A stretch of 64,000 nt of DNA from Exiguobacterium indicum HHS 31 (GCF_001939065.1 NZ_MPSZ01000002.1:219672-283671); one strand, 5' to 3'. Positions 16,922 to 28,602 are shown, counted from the first letter of the stretch. The notes: a model not told the origin generated them from the letters alone. Made by a program: numbers and translations.

Positions 16922-17775
16922 GTTCGATCTCCTCCTTTAATATGTTGTACGTTAACACTCCAATCATTTCCGATTCCAACCTCAAATGCATGCGCAAACG
17001 AACCTTGATTCAAGGCAAGAGCAATCTGATCCAGCGAGTTGATGTAGACGACGCCTGAACCAACCGGCACATCGGCGAACGAATGACCAAAAAGCAGTGT
17101 TTGTTCGTAAACAATCCGTTCTCGGTACGAAATCGTTACCTTGACGTGGCTACCGATGTCGAGACCCGCCTGACGGACGAGAGCGACCGGAATATTCGTC
17201 CAGACATTTCCGAAGCGAACATCGAGAATCTCGACGATACCGGTAACACCGGTATCCGACGACGAGGCAAGTGTCCGGTCGAGCAAGACGATGTCCGAAG
17301 CAGGTAAAACGGGTCCTACTTCCTCGAAGGTGATGACATGGCTCGATAACCGAGCACCCGTGAAGGCAAAGATATCTCGTCCGTGAAACGTATACGATTC
17401 ACCCATTCGAGGTAAGCGATGCCGTCGATCATCGAGTTGCCTCACTTCAGCAATGTATCCGGCTTGCCAAAGATGCGTCAACGTTCCGTTATCTGGTGTG
17501 ATGATGTATTGATTCGCATGCGTCCGCGCGACGACACTCTTTCGACTCGATCCGACACCTGGATCAACGACAGAAACGAACACCGTTTGCTCCGTCCAGT
17601 ACGGTACCGTCTGCAGTAACCGATAGGACGCTTCCCAAATGTGGAAGGGCGGAATGTCGTGCGTCAAATCAAAAATCCGAATCTCTGGATTGATGCTATG
17701 CGCAACCCCATACATCGCACTCACTGCCCCGTCACTCACGCCAAAGTCTGATTGCAATACCAATGCTTCTGCCAT
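16918..17775 (-). CDS. SAM hydrolase / SAM hydroxide adenosyltransferase (DUF62)
   Basis: A 285-residue enzyme of the DUF62 family, structurally related to fluorinases. Family members cleave S-adenosylmethionine with water or hydroxide to give adenosine and methionine. It shows the motifs [12 protein letters not shown] at the N-terminus, [23 protein letters not shown] and [13 protein letters not shown] choose the ATG at 17775 (MAEALVL) with GGAGGAGG 8 bases upstream; a GTG 33 bases earlier lies in the terminator region. It is the first gene behind the T-box leader and is coupled to the S component, so SAM breakdown and uptake of a related compound seem linked. Confidence 0.88.
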   Translation of the reverse strand: MAEALVLQSDFGVSDGAVSAMYGVAHSINPEIRIFDLTHDIPPFHIWEASYRLLQTVPYWTEQTVFVSVVDPGVGSSRKSVVARTHANQYIITPDNGTLTHLWQAGYIAEVRQLDDRRHRLPRMGESYTFHGRDIFAFTGARLSSHVITFEEVGPVLPASDIVLLDRTLASSSDTGVTGIVEILDVRFGNVWTNIPVALVRQAGLDIGSHVKVTISYRERIVYEQTLLFGHSFADVPVGSGVVYINSLDQIALALNQGSFAHAFEVGIGNDWSVNVQHIKGGDRT

Positions 17776-17808
17776 CTCGTCATCCTCCTCCTGCGGGAAC
17801 GTCTCCAC

Positions 17809-18106
17809 AAAAAAGACACCACGCCCTTATCTCTCAGGACGTGATGTCTGATCACGTGGTACCACCTTCGTTCATGGCTCAACTCACGTTCAGCCACCTC
17901 TAGGAGTACGAGACTCCCTGGAATGCTAACGGTATCCGTCCTACCGGTCGGTTCTACTGATGAACACGGTTCACGTTCTTCCGACTGCTCCGGGACCATC
18001 TTCAAATGACGAAATCGTCTCATTTCCAGCAACAGAGACTCTCTATCGATTTCTGATCACTTTACTCTTCCCGTCTACGCATGCAGATTTAGTTGTCTGA
18101 AAATTT
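17809..18106 (-). promoter_or_regulatory. T-box riboswitch leader, probable methionine specifier
   Basis: On the - strand, stem I carries AGAGAGTC and GTTGCTGGAAAT, the specifier loop pairs AGAGTA with GAAG-ATG-G, stem III contains CAGTAG and CCGTTAGC, and the T-box AAGGTGGTACCACG lies at 17854-17867. The terminator (GACATCACGTCCT with AGGGCGTGGTGTC, then six T) lies at 17809-17848. The specifier triplet (17997-17999) reads ATG, following GAA plus one base and preceding a purine. The variable T-box base is U, matching discriminator A of tRNA-Met. TGG (Trp) overlaps this triplet but fits both rules less well. Confidence 0.9.
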
Positions 18107-18112
18107 AAATTA

Positions 18113-18141
18113 ATAGTACAACCGTTTCATTCCTGACGCAA
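18113..18141 (-). promoter_or_regulatory. Promoter of the T-box operon
   Basis: TTGCGT and TACTAT are separated by 17 bases on the - strand, placing the transcript start near 18106, about 25 bases before stem I of the T-box. Confidence 0.5.
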
Positions 18142-18147
18142 GGTTTT

Positions 18148-18591
18148 TTACTCAGAAATTTTTAAATTCGTCGTCCGGATCGTTCCCCATGGTGACACAT
18201 CCGCACGGACTTCCAGTGCTTTTGCTTTTTCATATTGTTTTCCGCTTCCCTGTTCGACATAATACTGCGTCAATTGTGGAATCGACACGTATTGATCGTA
18301 ATAGTCGCCAGCAACACTTCCGAAAAATCGTTCATTCGAAATCCGGTCGATTTGAGCATAACCAGAAGCATCGGTCTTGAAGCTGACATAGACACGTCCA
18401 TTTTGAATCGTCGGACCTGGTTTTAAATCCGGATACTGCAGCATCACGTATTCGCCGTAAACGGGATCAAACGGATCAAACGGTTCTGCCCGAAAACGGT
18501 ACGATGTTCCGAACCAGGAGGTCGCAAAAAAGCTGACAATCAACAGACCGACGACGCAAGTCTGCAATACGGGCATGAGATAGCGTTTCAT
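18148..18591 (-). CDS. GDYXXLXY-type membrane-anchored protein
   Basis: A 147-residue protein with one N-terminal membrane segment (about 7-28) and an extracytoplasmic domain. It shows a GDYXXLXY-like motif with Glu for Asp (GEYVMLQY) after PFDPFDPVY. This family is almost always encoded next to a DUF2157 or DUF4401 membrane protein, as here, with a 4-base ATGA overlap. Its molecular function is unknown. Confidence 0.8.
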   Translation of the reverse strand: MKRYLMPVLQTCVVGLLIVSFFATSWFGTSYRFRAEPFDPFDPVYGEYVMLQYPDLKPGPTIQNGRVYVSFKTDASGYAQIDRISNERFFGSVAGDYYDQYVSIPQLTQYYVEQGSGKQYEKAKALEVRADVSPWGTIRTTNLKISE

Positions 18592-19775
18592 GACGCCACA
18601 CCTCCTCTACGGCGTAACCACCATAAGATACCCGACAATAGGAAGATGAGCAGCGCACCGATGAGGAAAAATAAGGACATGTTCAACCGATCCCACGCAT
18701 AGATGACGTATATCGCGATTTGAACGAGAATGAAATAGAGGAAGGCTGGCCAGATGATCGCATGACGACGTTCTTGATACAACAGATACAGTAGCGCGGA
18801 TAGTTCAACGAGGATGGCGAGTAGAATGGCCTGTTCATCAAGCCACAGGACTCCAACGAATCCAAGCGGAACGATAAACAATAAGGAGCGACGTTTTTGA
18901 TAGAGGAAAATTCCTAACCCAATGGATACGATAGCTAGCAGAATCGCTTCTGTCATAGATGGTAATGCGGCATTTGATTCCGCACGTACAGACAGATAGA
19001 CGATCGAACTGATGGCAGCAACGACCAGATAGATCATTTCGACGATCCGACGATTGGACTCCTCACGAACAAGCCAGAGAACGGGAACGAGTAAAAATAG
19101 CGTCCAGACCGGCCACAGGAATCCGTCATATGATACAAGGAGAAACAAGGAGAGACCACTGAAGAAGAGAAACAGCCAGCTAAACAAAAGCGATGGCAGA
19201 CGTTGGCTGAAGTAAAACCAACTGAACGACAGCACGACCATCAGACCGAACGATGTCCAGTCGAGATAACTCGCCTGCTCCTGACCAAAACCACCGAGAC
19301 TCGTAAAGATCGTCCATCCGGAAAGGAAGGCGACGACACCGTATGCTTCATGACGCCAAAGCACATAATGCGCTAACGCGGCGACAAACACACACCATCC
19401 GAGTAATGATCCTTCCATCGGCAAGTGGAAACTTTGAACAACGACGAGAATCGAGGCGCCAAACGCTAGGATTCCACCGATTCGGAAGACAATCGGATGC
19501 AACATACTCCGACGTTCCGAAAGATCCGCCATGACGTAACAGCTCCACATGAGTGCTACGACAAGTCCGATTTTCCATCCGATCGGCATGACTTGCCAGT
19601 TAGCGGCTAAAAAGCTGAACACAGCCAACACGACGAACGTACCCCCTACAATCAACAAGAGCGGTAGACGTTGCTTTTCCTTACGATTGTTCTCATAATC
19701 GACGATTCGTTTGACGGTTGCTTCGTCCAAAAGCCCCGCTTCACTCCACTCTCTCATCTTGCGTAACTGCTTCAT
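18588..19775 (-). CDS. DUF2157 polytopic membrane protein
   Basis: About 395 residues. An N-terminal soluble stretch (1-48; KMREWSEAGLLDEATVKRI is typical of DUF2157) precedes about twelve hydrophobic helices and a basic C-terminus (WWLRRRGG). The ATG at 19775 follows AAGGAGGTGG at good spacing; the longer frame to 19832 has no such site. A promoter TTGAGA (19832-19837) and TTTAAT (19809-19814) with a 17-base spacer fits this start. Function is unknown; it is probably a partner of the GDYXXLXY protein. Confidence 0.82.
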   Translation of the reverse strand: MKQLRKMREWSEAGLLDEATVKRIVDYENNRKEKQRLPLLLIVGGTFVVLAVFSFLAANWQVMPIGWKIGLVVALMWSCYVMADLSERRSMLHPIVFRIGGILAFGASILVVVQSFHLPMEGSLLGWCVFVAALAHYVLWRHEAYGVVAFLSGWTIFTSLGGFGQEQASYLDWTSFGLMVVLSFSWFYFSQRLPSLLFSWLFLFFSGLSLFLLVSYDGFLWPVWTLFLLVPVLWLVREESNRRIVEMIYLVVAAISSIVYLSVRAESNAALPSMTEAILLAIVSIGLGIFLYQKRRSLLFIVPLGFVGVLWLDEQAILLAILVELSALLYLLYQERRHAIIWPAFLYFILVQIAIYVIYAWDRLNMSLFFLIGALLIFLLSGILWWLRRRGGVAS

Positions 19776-19808
19776 CGCACCCACCTCCTTCGAAGTGTTT
19801 AGATATTT

Positions 19809-19837
19809 ATTAAATTCCCGATTTAGTACCATCTCAA
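19809..19837 (-). promoter_or_regulatory. Promoter of the DUF2157 pair
   Basis: TTGAGA, 17 bases, TTTAAT on the - strand, 34 bases before the start codon. Confidence 0.6.
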
Positions 19838-19895
19838 GCCCGGATTCACAAGGATTCCAAGCTATTTGTTCAGTTCGTCACAGAATGGTGACAGA

Positions 19896-19929
19896 CAAAA
19901 AAAGCAAGGAAGACTAGCTTCCTTGCTTT
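19896..19929 (-). terminator. Chemoreceptor gene terminator
   Basis: AAAGCAAGGAAG pairs with CTTCCTTGCTTT, followed by a T-run on the - strand. Confidence 0.9.
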
Positions 19930-19943
19930 GTATAATCGATGGC

Positions 19944-21923
19944 TTAAACACGGAAACGGGCAACGAGCACCTGTAATTCTTCCGCCATATCGGATAATGC
20001 TTTGGCTGATTGCGAAATCTCTTCCATCGCACTCAACTGTTCTTCTGTCGTCGCTGCGACTTGTTTCGACGCCGATGAATTCTCTTGCGCGATATGTGCG
20101 ATTTCGGTTGCAGAGGCAGAAACCTCTTGAACGTTCGCTGCGATTTCCTCGACAGTTGCCGTCACATCTTCAATCCGCGGTGTCATCTCTTGCGTCCGTT
20201 CGAGAATCTTCTGGAATCGTTCTGCTGATGCTTCTGTCGTCGATAAACCGGCTTTCGTCTGTCCCGATACTTCTTTCATCATCGTGACTGACTGATCTGT
20301 CTCCTGCTTGATATTTTGAATCAGTTGCGCAATCTGCTTCGTTGAATCCTGTGACTGCTCTGCTAGTTTACGCACTTCACTTGCGACAACGGCGAACCCT
20401 TTTCCGTTTTCGCCTGCCCGTGCTGCTTCAATCGCCGCGTTCAGTGCCAATAAATTCGTTTGTTCGGCAATGCCGTTGATGACATCGACGATTTTCCCGA
20501 TTTCATTCGAACGATGTGCGAGTGAACTGATGACGCCACCAAAGTTTTGAACAGAGGCATCGATTTCTTTCATCTGCTGGACATTTTGCAGTACAGCAAC
20601 CGTTCCGTTCTCGGCTTCTGTTGCCGTTGAACGTGATAGCTCTGACACATCGGTTGAGCTCTCAGCAATTCGCATGATGCCCGCTGTAATCGACTGGAGC
20701 GAAACAGCATTTGCATCGAGTTGACGCTTCGATTGATCCGCCCCCGCTGCGACCTGTTGAATCGATCCCGCGATCTGTTCCGATGCGGATGTCGTCTGAG
20801 CTGAGTTCGCCATTAACTCCTGCGACGAGCCAGCCACTTGTGTGATCGACTGGTCGAGATTGATGATGATCGAGCGGAGTGAATCGACCATGACGTTAAA
20901 GCTTTGCGCGACCTGTCCGACCTCATCGTTTGATTCAACGATGACAGGTTCCGTCAAATCACCAGATTGAATCCGTTCTGCTCCACGTGTCAAATGACCG
21001 AGTGGGCGAAGAATCGAGCGAAGGATGAAGTAGATGAAGACGGCTGCGACGAGTAACATTCCGCCGATGACTGCGAGCGTCGTCCACAGAATACTAGACG
21101 TCGCATCGGTGATTTCATGATCGTACAGGGTTCCGGCAACCTTCCACTTCGTCAGGTCATTTGTCATGAAGTCCATCTGTTTACCTTCATTTTCGAATTC
21201 ATACGAAAATTGTCCGGCTGGGTCATCGTAGAGTGGCGCAACCCAGTTCCCTGTTGCCTTTTCACCTGGTTTTAGCGTCGGGTGCGTAACGAACTTCTTA
21301 TTCGAATCGAGAATCGTCACATAACCCTCTTTACCAATTTTAATCTTTTTCGCGATTTCCGCGATGCGGTCGACATCGACATCAATCGCCACGACACCTC
21401 TTCCGTTTCCGGTCGTTTGTGACAATGTCACCATCATCTTGTTCGAGGCAGCATCGACGTATGGATCCGTGATGACGACTTTTCCACCGGCTGCTTCAGC
21501 CGATTGGTACCACGAGCGCTCACGTGGGTCATAATCCTCGGGCATGACTTGTTCCGGGAAAATGTTCATATCCCCTTCTGTCGTCGCGAAATAGATGTTC
21601 GCCGCTTGCGGATGCATGTCGAGATATTCCGTCATTTTTTCCTTCAACGCTGCATTTTGTTTTCCTTTTTGATAGAGCGTCCCGTCAATTCGGTCCGCAA
21701 AAAAGGCGACATCACGTCGCATCGGATCAATGATATTCTGAATCTCATCGTTCATTCGATCGACTCCACCATGTGCCGATTGTAGAATTTGCTCCGTCAT
21801 TTTTTGTTTCGCCTGATTGTAGGCAACAAATCCGATCACGAGCGCTGGGATTACTAATAGGAGAATCGATGTCAGAATTAATTTTTGTTTGATACTCATC
21901 GTTCGTTTGATCTTTTGTTCCAT
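19944..21923 (-). CDS. Methyl-accepting chemotaxis protein with dCache sensor
   Basis: A 659-residue chemoreceptor of the McpB/TlpA type. It has a first membrane helix (about 14-36), an extracellular dCache-like double sensor domain (about 37-278; typical stretch [17 protein letters not shown]), a second helix (about 282-305), HAMP (about 306-358) and a long cytoplasmic signalling coiled coil. The conserved tip reads [20 protein letters not shown]. Extracellular amino acids are the usual ligands of this class. GGAGTG lies 5 bases before the ATG. It is a single gene with its own terminator. No other chemotaxis gene is nearby. Confidence 0.93.
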   Translation of the reverse strand: MEQKIKRTMSIKQKLILTSILLLVIPALVIGFVAYNQAKQKMTEQILQSAHGGVDRMNDEIQNIIDPMRRDVAFFADRIDGTLYQKGKQNAALKEKMTEYLDMHPQAANIYFATTEGDMNIFPEQVMPEDYDPRERSWYQSAEAAGGKVVITDPYVDAASNKMMVTLSQTTGNGRGVVAIDVDVDRIAEIAKKIKIGKEGYVTILDSNKKFVTHPTLKPGEKATGNWVAPLYDDPAGQFSYEFENEGKQMDFMTNDLTKWKVAGTLYDHEITDATSSILWTTLAVIGGMLLVAAVFIYFILRSILRPLGHLTRGAERIQSGDLTEPVIVESNDEVGQVAQSFNVMVDSLRSIIINLDQSITQVAGSSQELMANSAQTTSASEQIAGSIQQVAAGADQSKRQLDANAVSLQSITAGIMRIAESSTDVSELSRSTATEAENGTVAVLQNVQQMKEIDASVQNFGGVISSLAHRSNEIGKIVDVINGIAEQTNLLALNAAIEAARAGENGKGFAVVASEVRKLAEQSQDSTKQIAQLIQNIKQETDQSVTMMKEVSGQTKAGLSTTEASAERFQKILERTQEMTPRIEDVTATVEEIAANVQEVSASATEIAHIAQENSSASKQVAATTEEQLSAMEEISQSAKALSDMAEELQVLVARFRV

Positions 21924-22030
21924 GTGTCACTCCATTCTCGAGTGCAAGGACTCGCTATTCTACCTTCTTTATCGGAAGAATAACGAAAAATGTTCATAGA
22001 GAAATCGATAATCGTTCATTGATTCACATG

Positions 22031-22060
22031 AAAAAAAGACGACTCTCATGGAGTCGTCTT
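22031..22060 (-). terminator. Rhodanese gene terminator
   Basis: AAGACGACTC and GAGTCGTCTT form the stem, followed by seven T on the - strand. Confidence 0.9.
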
Positions 22061-22078
22061 CCTTGGTAACGCTTCCTC

Positions 22079-22378
22079 TTATGCTTCTTGATCGCCCTTC
22101 CAGTTCATCATGCCGCCTTCGACGTTGACGATGTCGTATCCATATTGCTCGAGGAAACGACCGACGTTTTCGCTTCGCGCGCCCGCTTTACAGATTAAGT
22201 AGTAGGTTTCACCTTCTTGCAGCTCCGTATAGCGTTCACCGATTTCAGACATCGGAAGGAAGCGGACGTTCGGAATATGTCCTGCATCGTATTCATCCTG
22301 CTCCCGGACGTCAACGACGTGTAACGCCTCGCCTGCCTCTAATCGTTCTTGTAACTCGTCTACATGAATCGTTTTCAT
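22079..22378 (-). CDS. Single-domain rhodanese-like sulfurtransferase
   Basis: A 99-residue rhodanese domain. It has VVDVREQDEYDAGHIP at the N-terminus, the active-site loop ICKAGARS with the catalytic Cys, and the C-terminal VEGGMMNW motif. It would carry persulfide sulfur or act on thiols; the partner is not visible. AGGAGG lies 9 bases before the ATG. It stands alone, with terminators on both sides. Confidence 0.92.
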   Translation of the reverse strand: MKTIHVDELQERLEAGEALHVVDVREQDEYDAGHIPNVRFLPMSEIGERYTELQEGETYYLICKAGARSENVGRFLEQYGYDIVNVEGGMMNWKGDQEA

Positions 22379-22462
22379 TTTGTATGACCTCCTGTATGGT
22401 TCTGCCGTAAGTGTAGCAAATTCATCATCAAAACAAAACGAAACCGTTTGATACGAAGTGAT

Positions 22463-22491
22463 GAAAAAGCGGACCCGTTTGCGGATCCGCC
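22463..22491 (-). terminator. Amino-acid permease terminator
   Basis: GCGGATCC pairs with GGGTCCGC, followed by five T on the - strand. Confidence 0.85.
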
Positions 22492-22498
22492 CATCTCA

Positions 22499-23875
22499 TT
22501 ATTCTCCTGATGCTCGACGCGTCGATTGACGTGTCTCCTTATGCATTCCCCGTGCATAATAGACGGCAATCAAAATCGCGTACCACAGTGGTCCAACGAC
22601 CAGAGCGATCCGTGTACTTGCGTCAAATGCCATCAAGACGATGACACCAGCAAGTGCCGCAAGGGCGATATAGTTCGCGACCGGGAAGAACGGAACAGCG
22701 AATTCTGCTGAACCATGTACCTTCCGCGCCCGCATCTGAGCGATCAGAATCATCGCCCACGTCCAGACGGCGCCGAACGTTGCGATACTCGTAACGATTG
22801 CAAAAACATCTTCCGGTAAGAAGTAGTTCAAAGCGACACCGACGAGCAACGCGACACCTGAAAGAATCGTCGCTAGAGCCGGTACACCGTTTTTCGAGAT
22901 TTTCGAGAAACGACGTGGCGCTTCACTGTTCTCGGATAAGTTCATCATCATCCGGGCTGTTGAGAAGATACCCGAGTTACATGACGAGAGTGCTGCCGTT
23001 AAGACAACAAAGTTGATGATGCCGGCTGCTGACTCAATACCGAGCGATTGAAATAGTAATACGAACGGACTACTATTGTTCGCACCGACTTGATCCCACG
23101 GATAAATCGATAAAATGACGAAGAGCGCTCCGATATAGAATACTAAGATCCGAAGGAAGACGTTATTGACGGCTTTTCGAATCGTTTTCTTCGGATTCTT
23201 CGCTTCCCCTGCTGTGACCCCAATCACTTCAATTCCTAGGAACGCAAACATGACCATCTGCATGGCAAGAAGTACTCCACCGAATCCGTTCGGTAAGAAT
23301 CCACCATGTGACCACAGGTTCGAAATCCCAACCGGTGTGCCGCCGTTTCCAAGACCAATGATAATCGTCAAGGTCCCTAAGATGATCATGGCGACGATCG
23401 CGACGATTTTAATCAACGCAAACCAAAATTCGAATTCACCATAAAATTTAACAGCAATGAAGTTGATGCTCGTCATCAAGACAAGTGCTGCTAGTGCCCA
23501 TACCCACCCCTGAGAATCCGGGAACCATACTTTCATGTAAATACCGACTGCTGTGATTTCCGCCATACACGTAAAAATCCAGAGTAACCAATAATTCCAA
23601 CCTGTTAAAAAGCCAGCTAATGGACTGACATACTTCCGGGCATACTCCGCAAAACTACCAGCCACCGGCTCCCGCACTGCAAGCTCCCCAAGTGCTCGCA
23701 TGATAATGAAAATGATGACACCACCAATCAGATAACCAAGTAAGATCCCTGGTCCTGCTAATTGGATCGCTTTTGCTGACCCTAGGAAGAGTCCGACACC
23801 GATTGCCGCCCCCAGCGACATCAGTGTAATATGACGTTCTTCCAGTCCCCGATTCAACTCTGTCTGTTGTTTCAT
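22499..23875 (-). CDS. Amino-acid permease of the APC superfamily (AAT type)
   Basis: A 458-residue, twelve-helix permease. The N-terminus has GLEERHITLMSLGAAIGVGLF, and VTAGEAKNPKKTIRKAV lies mid-protein. These mark the amino-acid transporter family that includes AnsP, CycA and the proline/GABA permeases, all H+ symporters. The closest flavour is the D-serine/D-alanine/glycine or proline-specific type; the exact substrate cannot be set. The promoter carries a consensus cre site, so uptake should fall when glucose is present. Confidence 0.87.
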   Translation of the reverse strand: MKQQTELNRGLEERHITLMSLGAAIGVGLFLGSAKAIQLAGPGILLGYLIGGVIIFIIMRALGELAVREPVAGSFAEYARKYVSPLAGFLTGWNYWLLWIFTCMAEITAVGIYMKVWFPDSQGWVWALAALVLMTSINFIAVKFYGEFEFWFALIKIVAIVAMIILGTLTIIIGLGNGGTPVGISNLWSHGGFLPNGFGGVLLAMQMVMFAFLGIEVIGVTAGEAKNPKKTIRKAVNNVFLRILVFYIGALFVILSIYPWDQVGANNSSPFVLLFQSLGIESAAGIINFVVLTAALSSCNSGIFSTARMMMNLSENSEAPRRFSKISKNGVPALATILSGVALLVGVALNYFLPEDVFAIVTSIATFGAVWTWAMILIAQMRARKVHGSAEFAVPFFPVANYIALAALAGVIVLMAFDASTRIALVVGPLWYAILIAVYYARGMHKETRQSTRRASGE

Positions 23876-23937
23876 TTTTACGACGTCCTTCCCGTCTCTG
23901 TTTGTTTCTTAGCAGTTCCCCGTACCGCTACGTTGTC

Positions 23938-23975
23938 AGTATAAAGAAGATGTGTCGATTTTGTAAACGTTTTCA
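23938..23975 (-). promoter_or_regulatory. Permease promoter with consensus cre site over the -35 box
   Basis: On the - strand, TTTACA (23962-23967), an 18-base spacer and TATACT (23938-23943). The sequence TGTAAACGTTTTCA (+ strand, 23962-23975) matches the cre consensus at every position and covers the -35 box. Confidence 0.75.
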
Positions 23976-24031
23976 ATGTATATTTCTTACCAAATCCACA
24001 TACTCGGAATATTCTGATTACGTTAGCAGTA

Positions 24032-24081
24032 TAAAAAAAGGAACCTCCTGCTACTATGTAGTATACAGGATGGCTCCTTTC
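24032..24081 (-). terminator. xpt-pbuX terminator
   Basis: A long stem (AAAGGAGCCATCCTG with CAGGAGGTTCCTTT, one bulged base) is followed by seven T on the - strand. Confidence 0.88.
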
Positions 24082-24096
24082 GGAAAGTTACAATTG

Positions 24097-26135
<2,039 letters not shown>

Positions 26136-26178
26136 CGTTGCTATACGTTTACGTTTCGTGATTTTCGTGATGTGTACC

Positions 26179-26206
26179 ATTGTACGGGGTTTAGCGAAAA
26201 AGTAAA
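26179..26206 (-). promoter_or_regulatory. Candidate xpt promoter
   Basis: TTTACT and TACAAT, 16 bases apart on the - strand, about 44 bases ahead of the aptamer. Confidence 0.45.
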
Positions 26207-26224
26207 GACTTTTTCACACCGTAT

Positions 26225-27211
26225 TTAGGCTTGGCGTTCTTCGACCGCTTGTGCTGCCGTGATGATCGCGAGTTTGTAAACATCCTCTTCGTTACAACCG
26301 CGTGAAAGATCGTTGACCGGTTTGTTCAACCCTTGAAGGATCGGACCGATTGCTTCAAATCCACCAAGACGTTGTGCGATTTTGTAGCCAATGTTTCCAG
26401 CTTCAAGACTTGGGAAGATGAAGACGTTCGCTTGACCTGCGACATCTGATTCTGGTGCTTTTGATTTCGCGACGCTTGGAACGAATGCTGCATCGAATTG
26501 GAGTTCGCCATCGATTGCAAGCTCTGGTGCACGTTCTTTAGCAATGCGAGTTGCTTCAACGACGCGCTCTGTCTCTGGTGATTTTGCTGAACCTTTTGTC
26601 GAGAAGCTGAGCAATGCTACTTTCGGGTCGATACCGAATGTTTTCGCTGTTTTCGCAGATGCAATTGCGTTCTCTGCTAGATCGTTCGCATCTGGTGCGA
26701 TGTTGATTGCGCAGTCTGCGAAGACGTATTGCTCATCGTCACGTACCATGATGAAGACGCCTGATGTTTTTTTATAGCCTTCTTGCATTTTGATGATTTG
26801 AAGTGCTGGACGAACTGTATCGCCTGTTGCGTGCATGGCCCCCGATACAAGACCTTCTGCTTGCCCTGTATGAACGAGCATCGTACCGAACGTGTTCACG
26901 TCTTTTAAGATGACAGCACGTGCTTGCTCTTCTGTTGCTTTCCCTTTACGACGCTCAACGAACGATGCGACGAGCTCATCGATTCCAGCGTAAGAAGCAG
27001 GATCAATCGTATCAAGTCCCGTGACATCGATTCCGTTTGCTGCTGCTGTTTCTTCGATTTGTACACGTGGTCCGATGACGACCGGTGTGACGAGACCGTC
27101 TTTCTTCAAACGGACAGCTGCGCCAAGAACACGCGCGTCAATTCCTTCTGGGAAGACGATTTTCGGTTGGTGCGCTTTAATCTTTTGTTCTAACATATCG
27201 AATAGTTGCAT
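26225..27211 (-). CDS. pta: Phosphate acetyltransferase
   Basis: A 328-residue single-domain Pta converting acetyl-CoA and phosphate to acetyl phosphate and CoA, the first step of acetate overflow. Typical stretches are IVFPEGIDARVL, the central GMLVHTGQAEGLVSGA-type block (here FGTMLVHTGQAEGLVSG) and VAGQANVFIFPSLEAGN. It is close in length to B. subtilis Pta (323). AAGGAG lies 8 bases before the ATG. The divergent neighbour hemQ repeats the B. subtilis arrangement. No clear terminator follows; a weak AAAAAGT/ACTTTTT hairpin lies in the xpt promoter region. Confidence 0.96.
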   Translation of the reverse strand: MQLFDMLEQKIKAHQPKIVFPEGIDARVLGAAVRLKKDGLVTPVVIGPRVQIEETAAANGIDVTGLDTIDPASYAGIDELVASFVERRKGKATEEQARAVILKDVNTFGTMLVHTGQAEGLVSGAMHATGDTVRPALQIIKMQEGYKKTSGVFIMVRDDEQYVFADCAINIAPDANDLAENAIASAKTAKTFGIDPKVALLSFSTKGSAKSPETERVVEATRIAKERAPELAIDGELQFDAAFVPSVAKSKAPESDVAGQANVFIFPSLEAGNIGYKIAQRLGGFEAIGPILQGLNKPVNDLSRGCNEEDVYKLAIITAAQAVEERQA

Positions 27212-27276
27212 TAGTTTCTCTCCTTTTTAGGTAAACACGACGTCGTCGATTTGATCCATTTTCTTTTCCATCGTTT

Positions 27277-27304
27277 ATTATACACAGTTCTCAATCGTTG
27301 TTAA
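27277..27304 (-). promoter_or_regulatory. pta promoter
   Basis: TTAACA and consensus TATAAT are separated by 16 bases on the - strand. The rest of the 345-base pta-hemQ gap (27212-27556) contains no ORF I would support; I could not assign a hemQ promoter there with confidence. Confidence 0.6.
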
Positions 27305-27556
27305 AACAATTTGCAAAAAAGTTATCTAACAAAAGCACTGAAGCCATATTCACCGACTATTACAGTCATTTTCAAGAATGGTACAGAGACTATTTCCAAG
27401 CAACGTAATCTCCACTTCCCCTTTTACCCACTCTCTGCTTTTTTCATGTGTTACGATCTCATGGATAAAGACCTTTTCGGGCGAAGCGTTTCAACAGAAT
27501 GTGATAAGATAGGATATGGAAAAAGATAATTTATTTCAGACTCAGGAGGTCATCCC

Positions 27557-28333
27557 ATGCAACATCAAACATCTGAACCGACTGCTACGCAACAAGCCGC
27601 TGAAACACTCGACGGCTGGTATACATTACATGATTTCCGCCGGATCGATTGGTCACGCTTGAAACAAGTCGACGCAACAGACCGCGCGCGCATGATTGAA
27701 GAGTTCCAAGCCTTCCTCTCAGAGCTTTCTGGTGTCGAAGCGACAAAAGACGGAAGCCATGCACTTTACACGATCATCGGTCAAAAAGCCGATCTCGTCT
27801 TGATGGTTCTTCGTCCAACGATGGAACAAATCCAAGACGTCGAAGTCAAAATGCAAAAACTCGATCTCTATGATTACTTGATCCCGACGTATTCTTACGT
27901 TTCTGTCGTCGAACTCGGTACGTACCGTGGTTCAGGCGAAGGAAACCCATACGAGAACCCTTACGTGCGTGATCGTCTCTATCCAATCTTGCCGCAAGCG
28001 AAGCACATCTGCTTCTACCCGATGAGCAAGTCGCGTCGCGATGGCGACAACTGGTACACGCTCTCAATGGAGAAACGTAAAGAGCTCATGTATCGTCATG
28101 GTATGATTGGTCGGAGTTATGCTGGGAAAATTCAGCAAATCATCGGTGGATCAACTGGATTTGACGATTGGGAATGGGGCGTCACGCTCTTCTCAGACGA
28201 CATTCTTCAGTTCAAGAAAATCGTCTATGAAATGCGTTTTGACGAAGTCAGCGCGAAGTACGGTGAGTTTGGTGAGTTCTTCATCGGGAACCGTCTCGAA
28301 AGTGAACAATTAAATACTCATTTTGCACTTTAA
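27557..28333 (+). CDS. hemQ: Coproheme decarboxylase HemQ
   Basis: A 258-residue chlorite-dismutase-fold enzyme. In Gram-positive bacteria HemQ oxidatively removes two carboxylates from coproheme III to give haem b, the last step of the coproporphyrin pathway. The haem-ligand His lies in [12 protein letters not shown] (H181), and the reactive Tyr pair lies in GNPYENPY (about Y132 and Y136). [12 protein letters not shown] is a family stretch. It is the counterpart of B. subtilis YwfI, also next to pta. CAGGAGG lies 8 bases before the ATG. Confidence 0.95.
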   Translation: MQHQTSEPTATQQAAETLDGWYTLHDFRRIDWSRLKQVDATDRARMIEEFQAFLSELSGVEATKDGSHALYTIIGQKADLVLMVLRPTMEQIQDVEVKMQKLDLYDYLIPTYSYVSVVELGTYRGSGEGNPYENPYVRDRLYPILPQAKHICFYPMSKSRRDGDNWYTLSMEKRKELMYRHGMIGRSYAGKIQQIIGGSTGFDDWEWGVTLFSDDILQFKKIVYEMRFDEVSAKYGEFGEFFIGNRLESEQLNTHFAL

Positions 28334-28348
28334 TGTGTTGAATGACGT

Positions 28349-28377
28349 TTGATTGAAATATCTCATGGGAATATACT
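28349..28377 (+). promoter_or_regulatory. Promoter of the 49-residue small gene
   Basis: TTGATT, exactly 17 bases, TATACT. It is 59 bases before the small gene's start. Confidence 0.65.
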
Positions 28378-28436
28378 CCTTGCGGCTACAAAACAGGCTA
28401 TAAAATAGTAGGTTGATTACGTAAGGAGGAATTACC

Positions 28437-28586
28437 ATGGGGAATGCTATGAACCGATCGACACGATCGCGTGAATTGCAATTCGCTGTGCTTTCAAAAG
28501 AGCTGAAACCGGTTGCAGATCGTGTACTGGATCGCTATGAGCAAGCATTATCGAAGCTAAACAAAACACAAACGACAAAACGATGA
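28437..28586 (+). CDS. Small basic helical protein, 49 residues, unrecognised
   Basis: An ATG at 28437 follows a near-perfect AAGGAGG site 7 bases upstream, a good promoter lies at 28349-28377, and a hairpin terminator follows at 28603-28632. The product starts MGNAMNRSTRSRELQ and ends NKTQTTKR. It has 49 residues, is basic, has no signal or membrane segment, and has a likely amphipathic helix in the middle (LSKELKPVADRVLDRYEQAL). I recognise no family. The complete transcription unit is the main argument that it is real. Confidence 0.7.
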   Translation: MGNAMNRSTRSRELQFAVLSKELKPVADRVLDRYEQALSKLNKTQTTKR

Positions 28587-28602
28587 ACTCGTTTTGATAC
28601 TT

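Noticed and set aside
17997..17999. Tryptophan (TGG) reading of the T-box specifier
   Set aside because: TGG would be followed by a pyrimidine and break the usual spacing from GAA; tRNA-Trp has discriminator G, which does not match the U in the T-box bulge.
27480..27500. Possible cre (GCGAAGCGTTTCAA) before hemQ
   Set aside because: It misses the outer consensus bases on the left side and one on the right.
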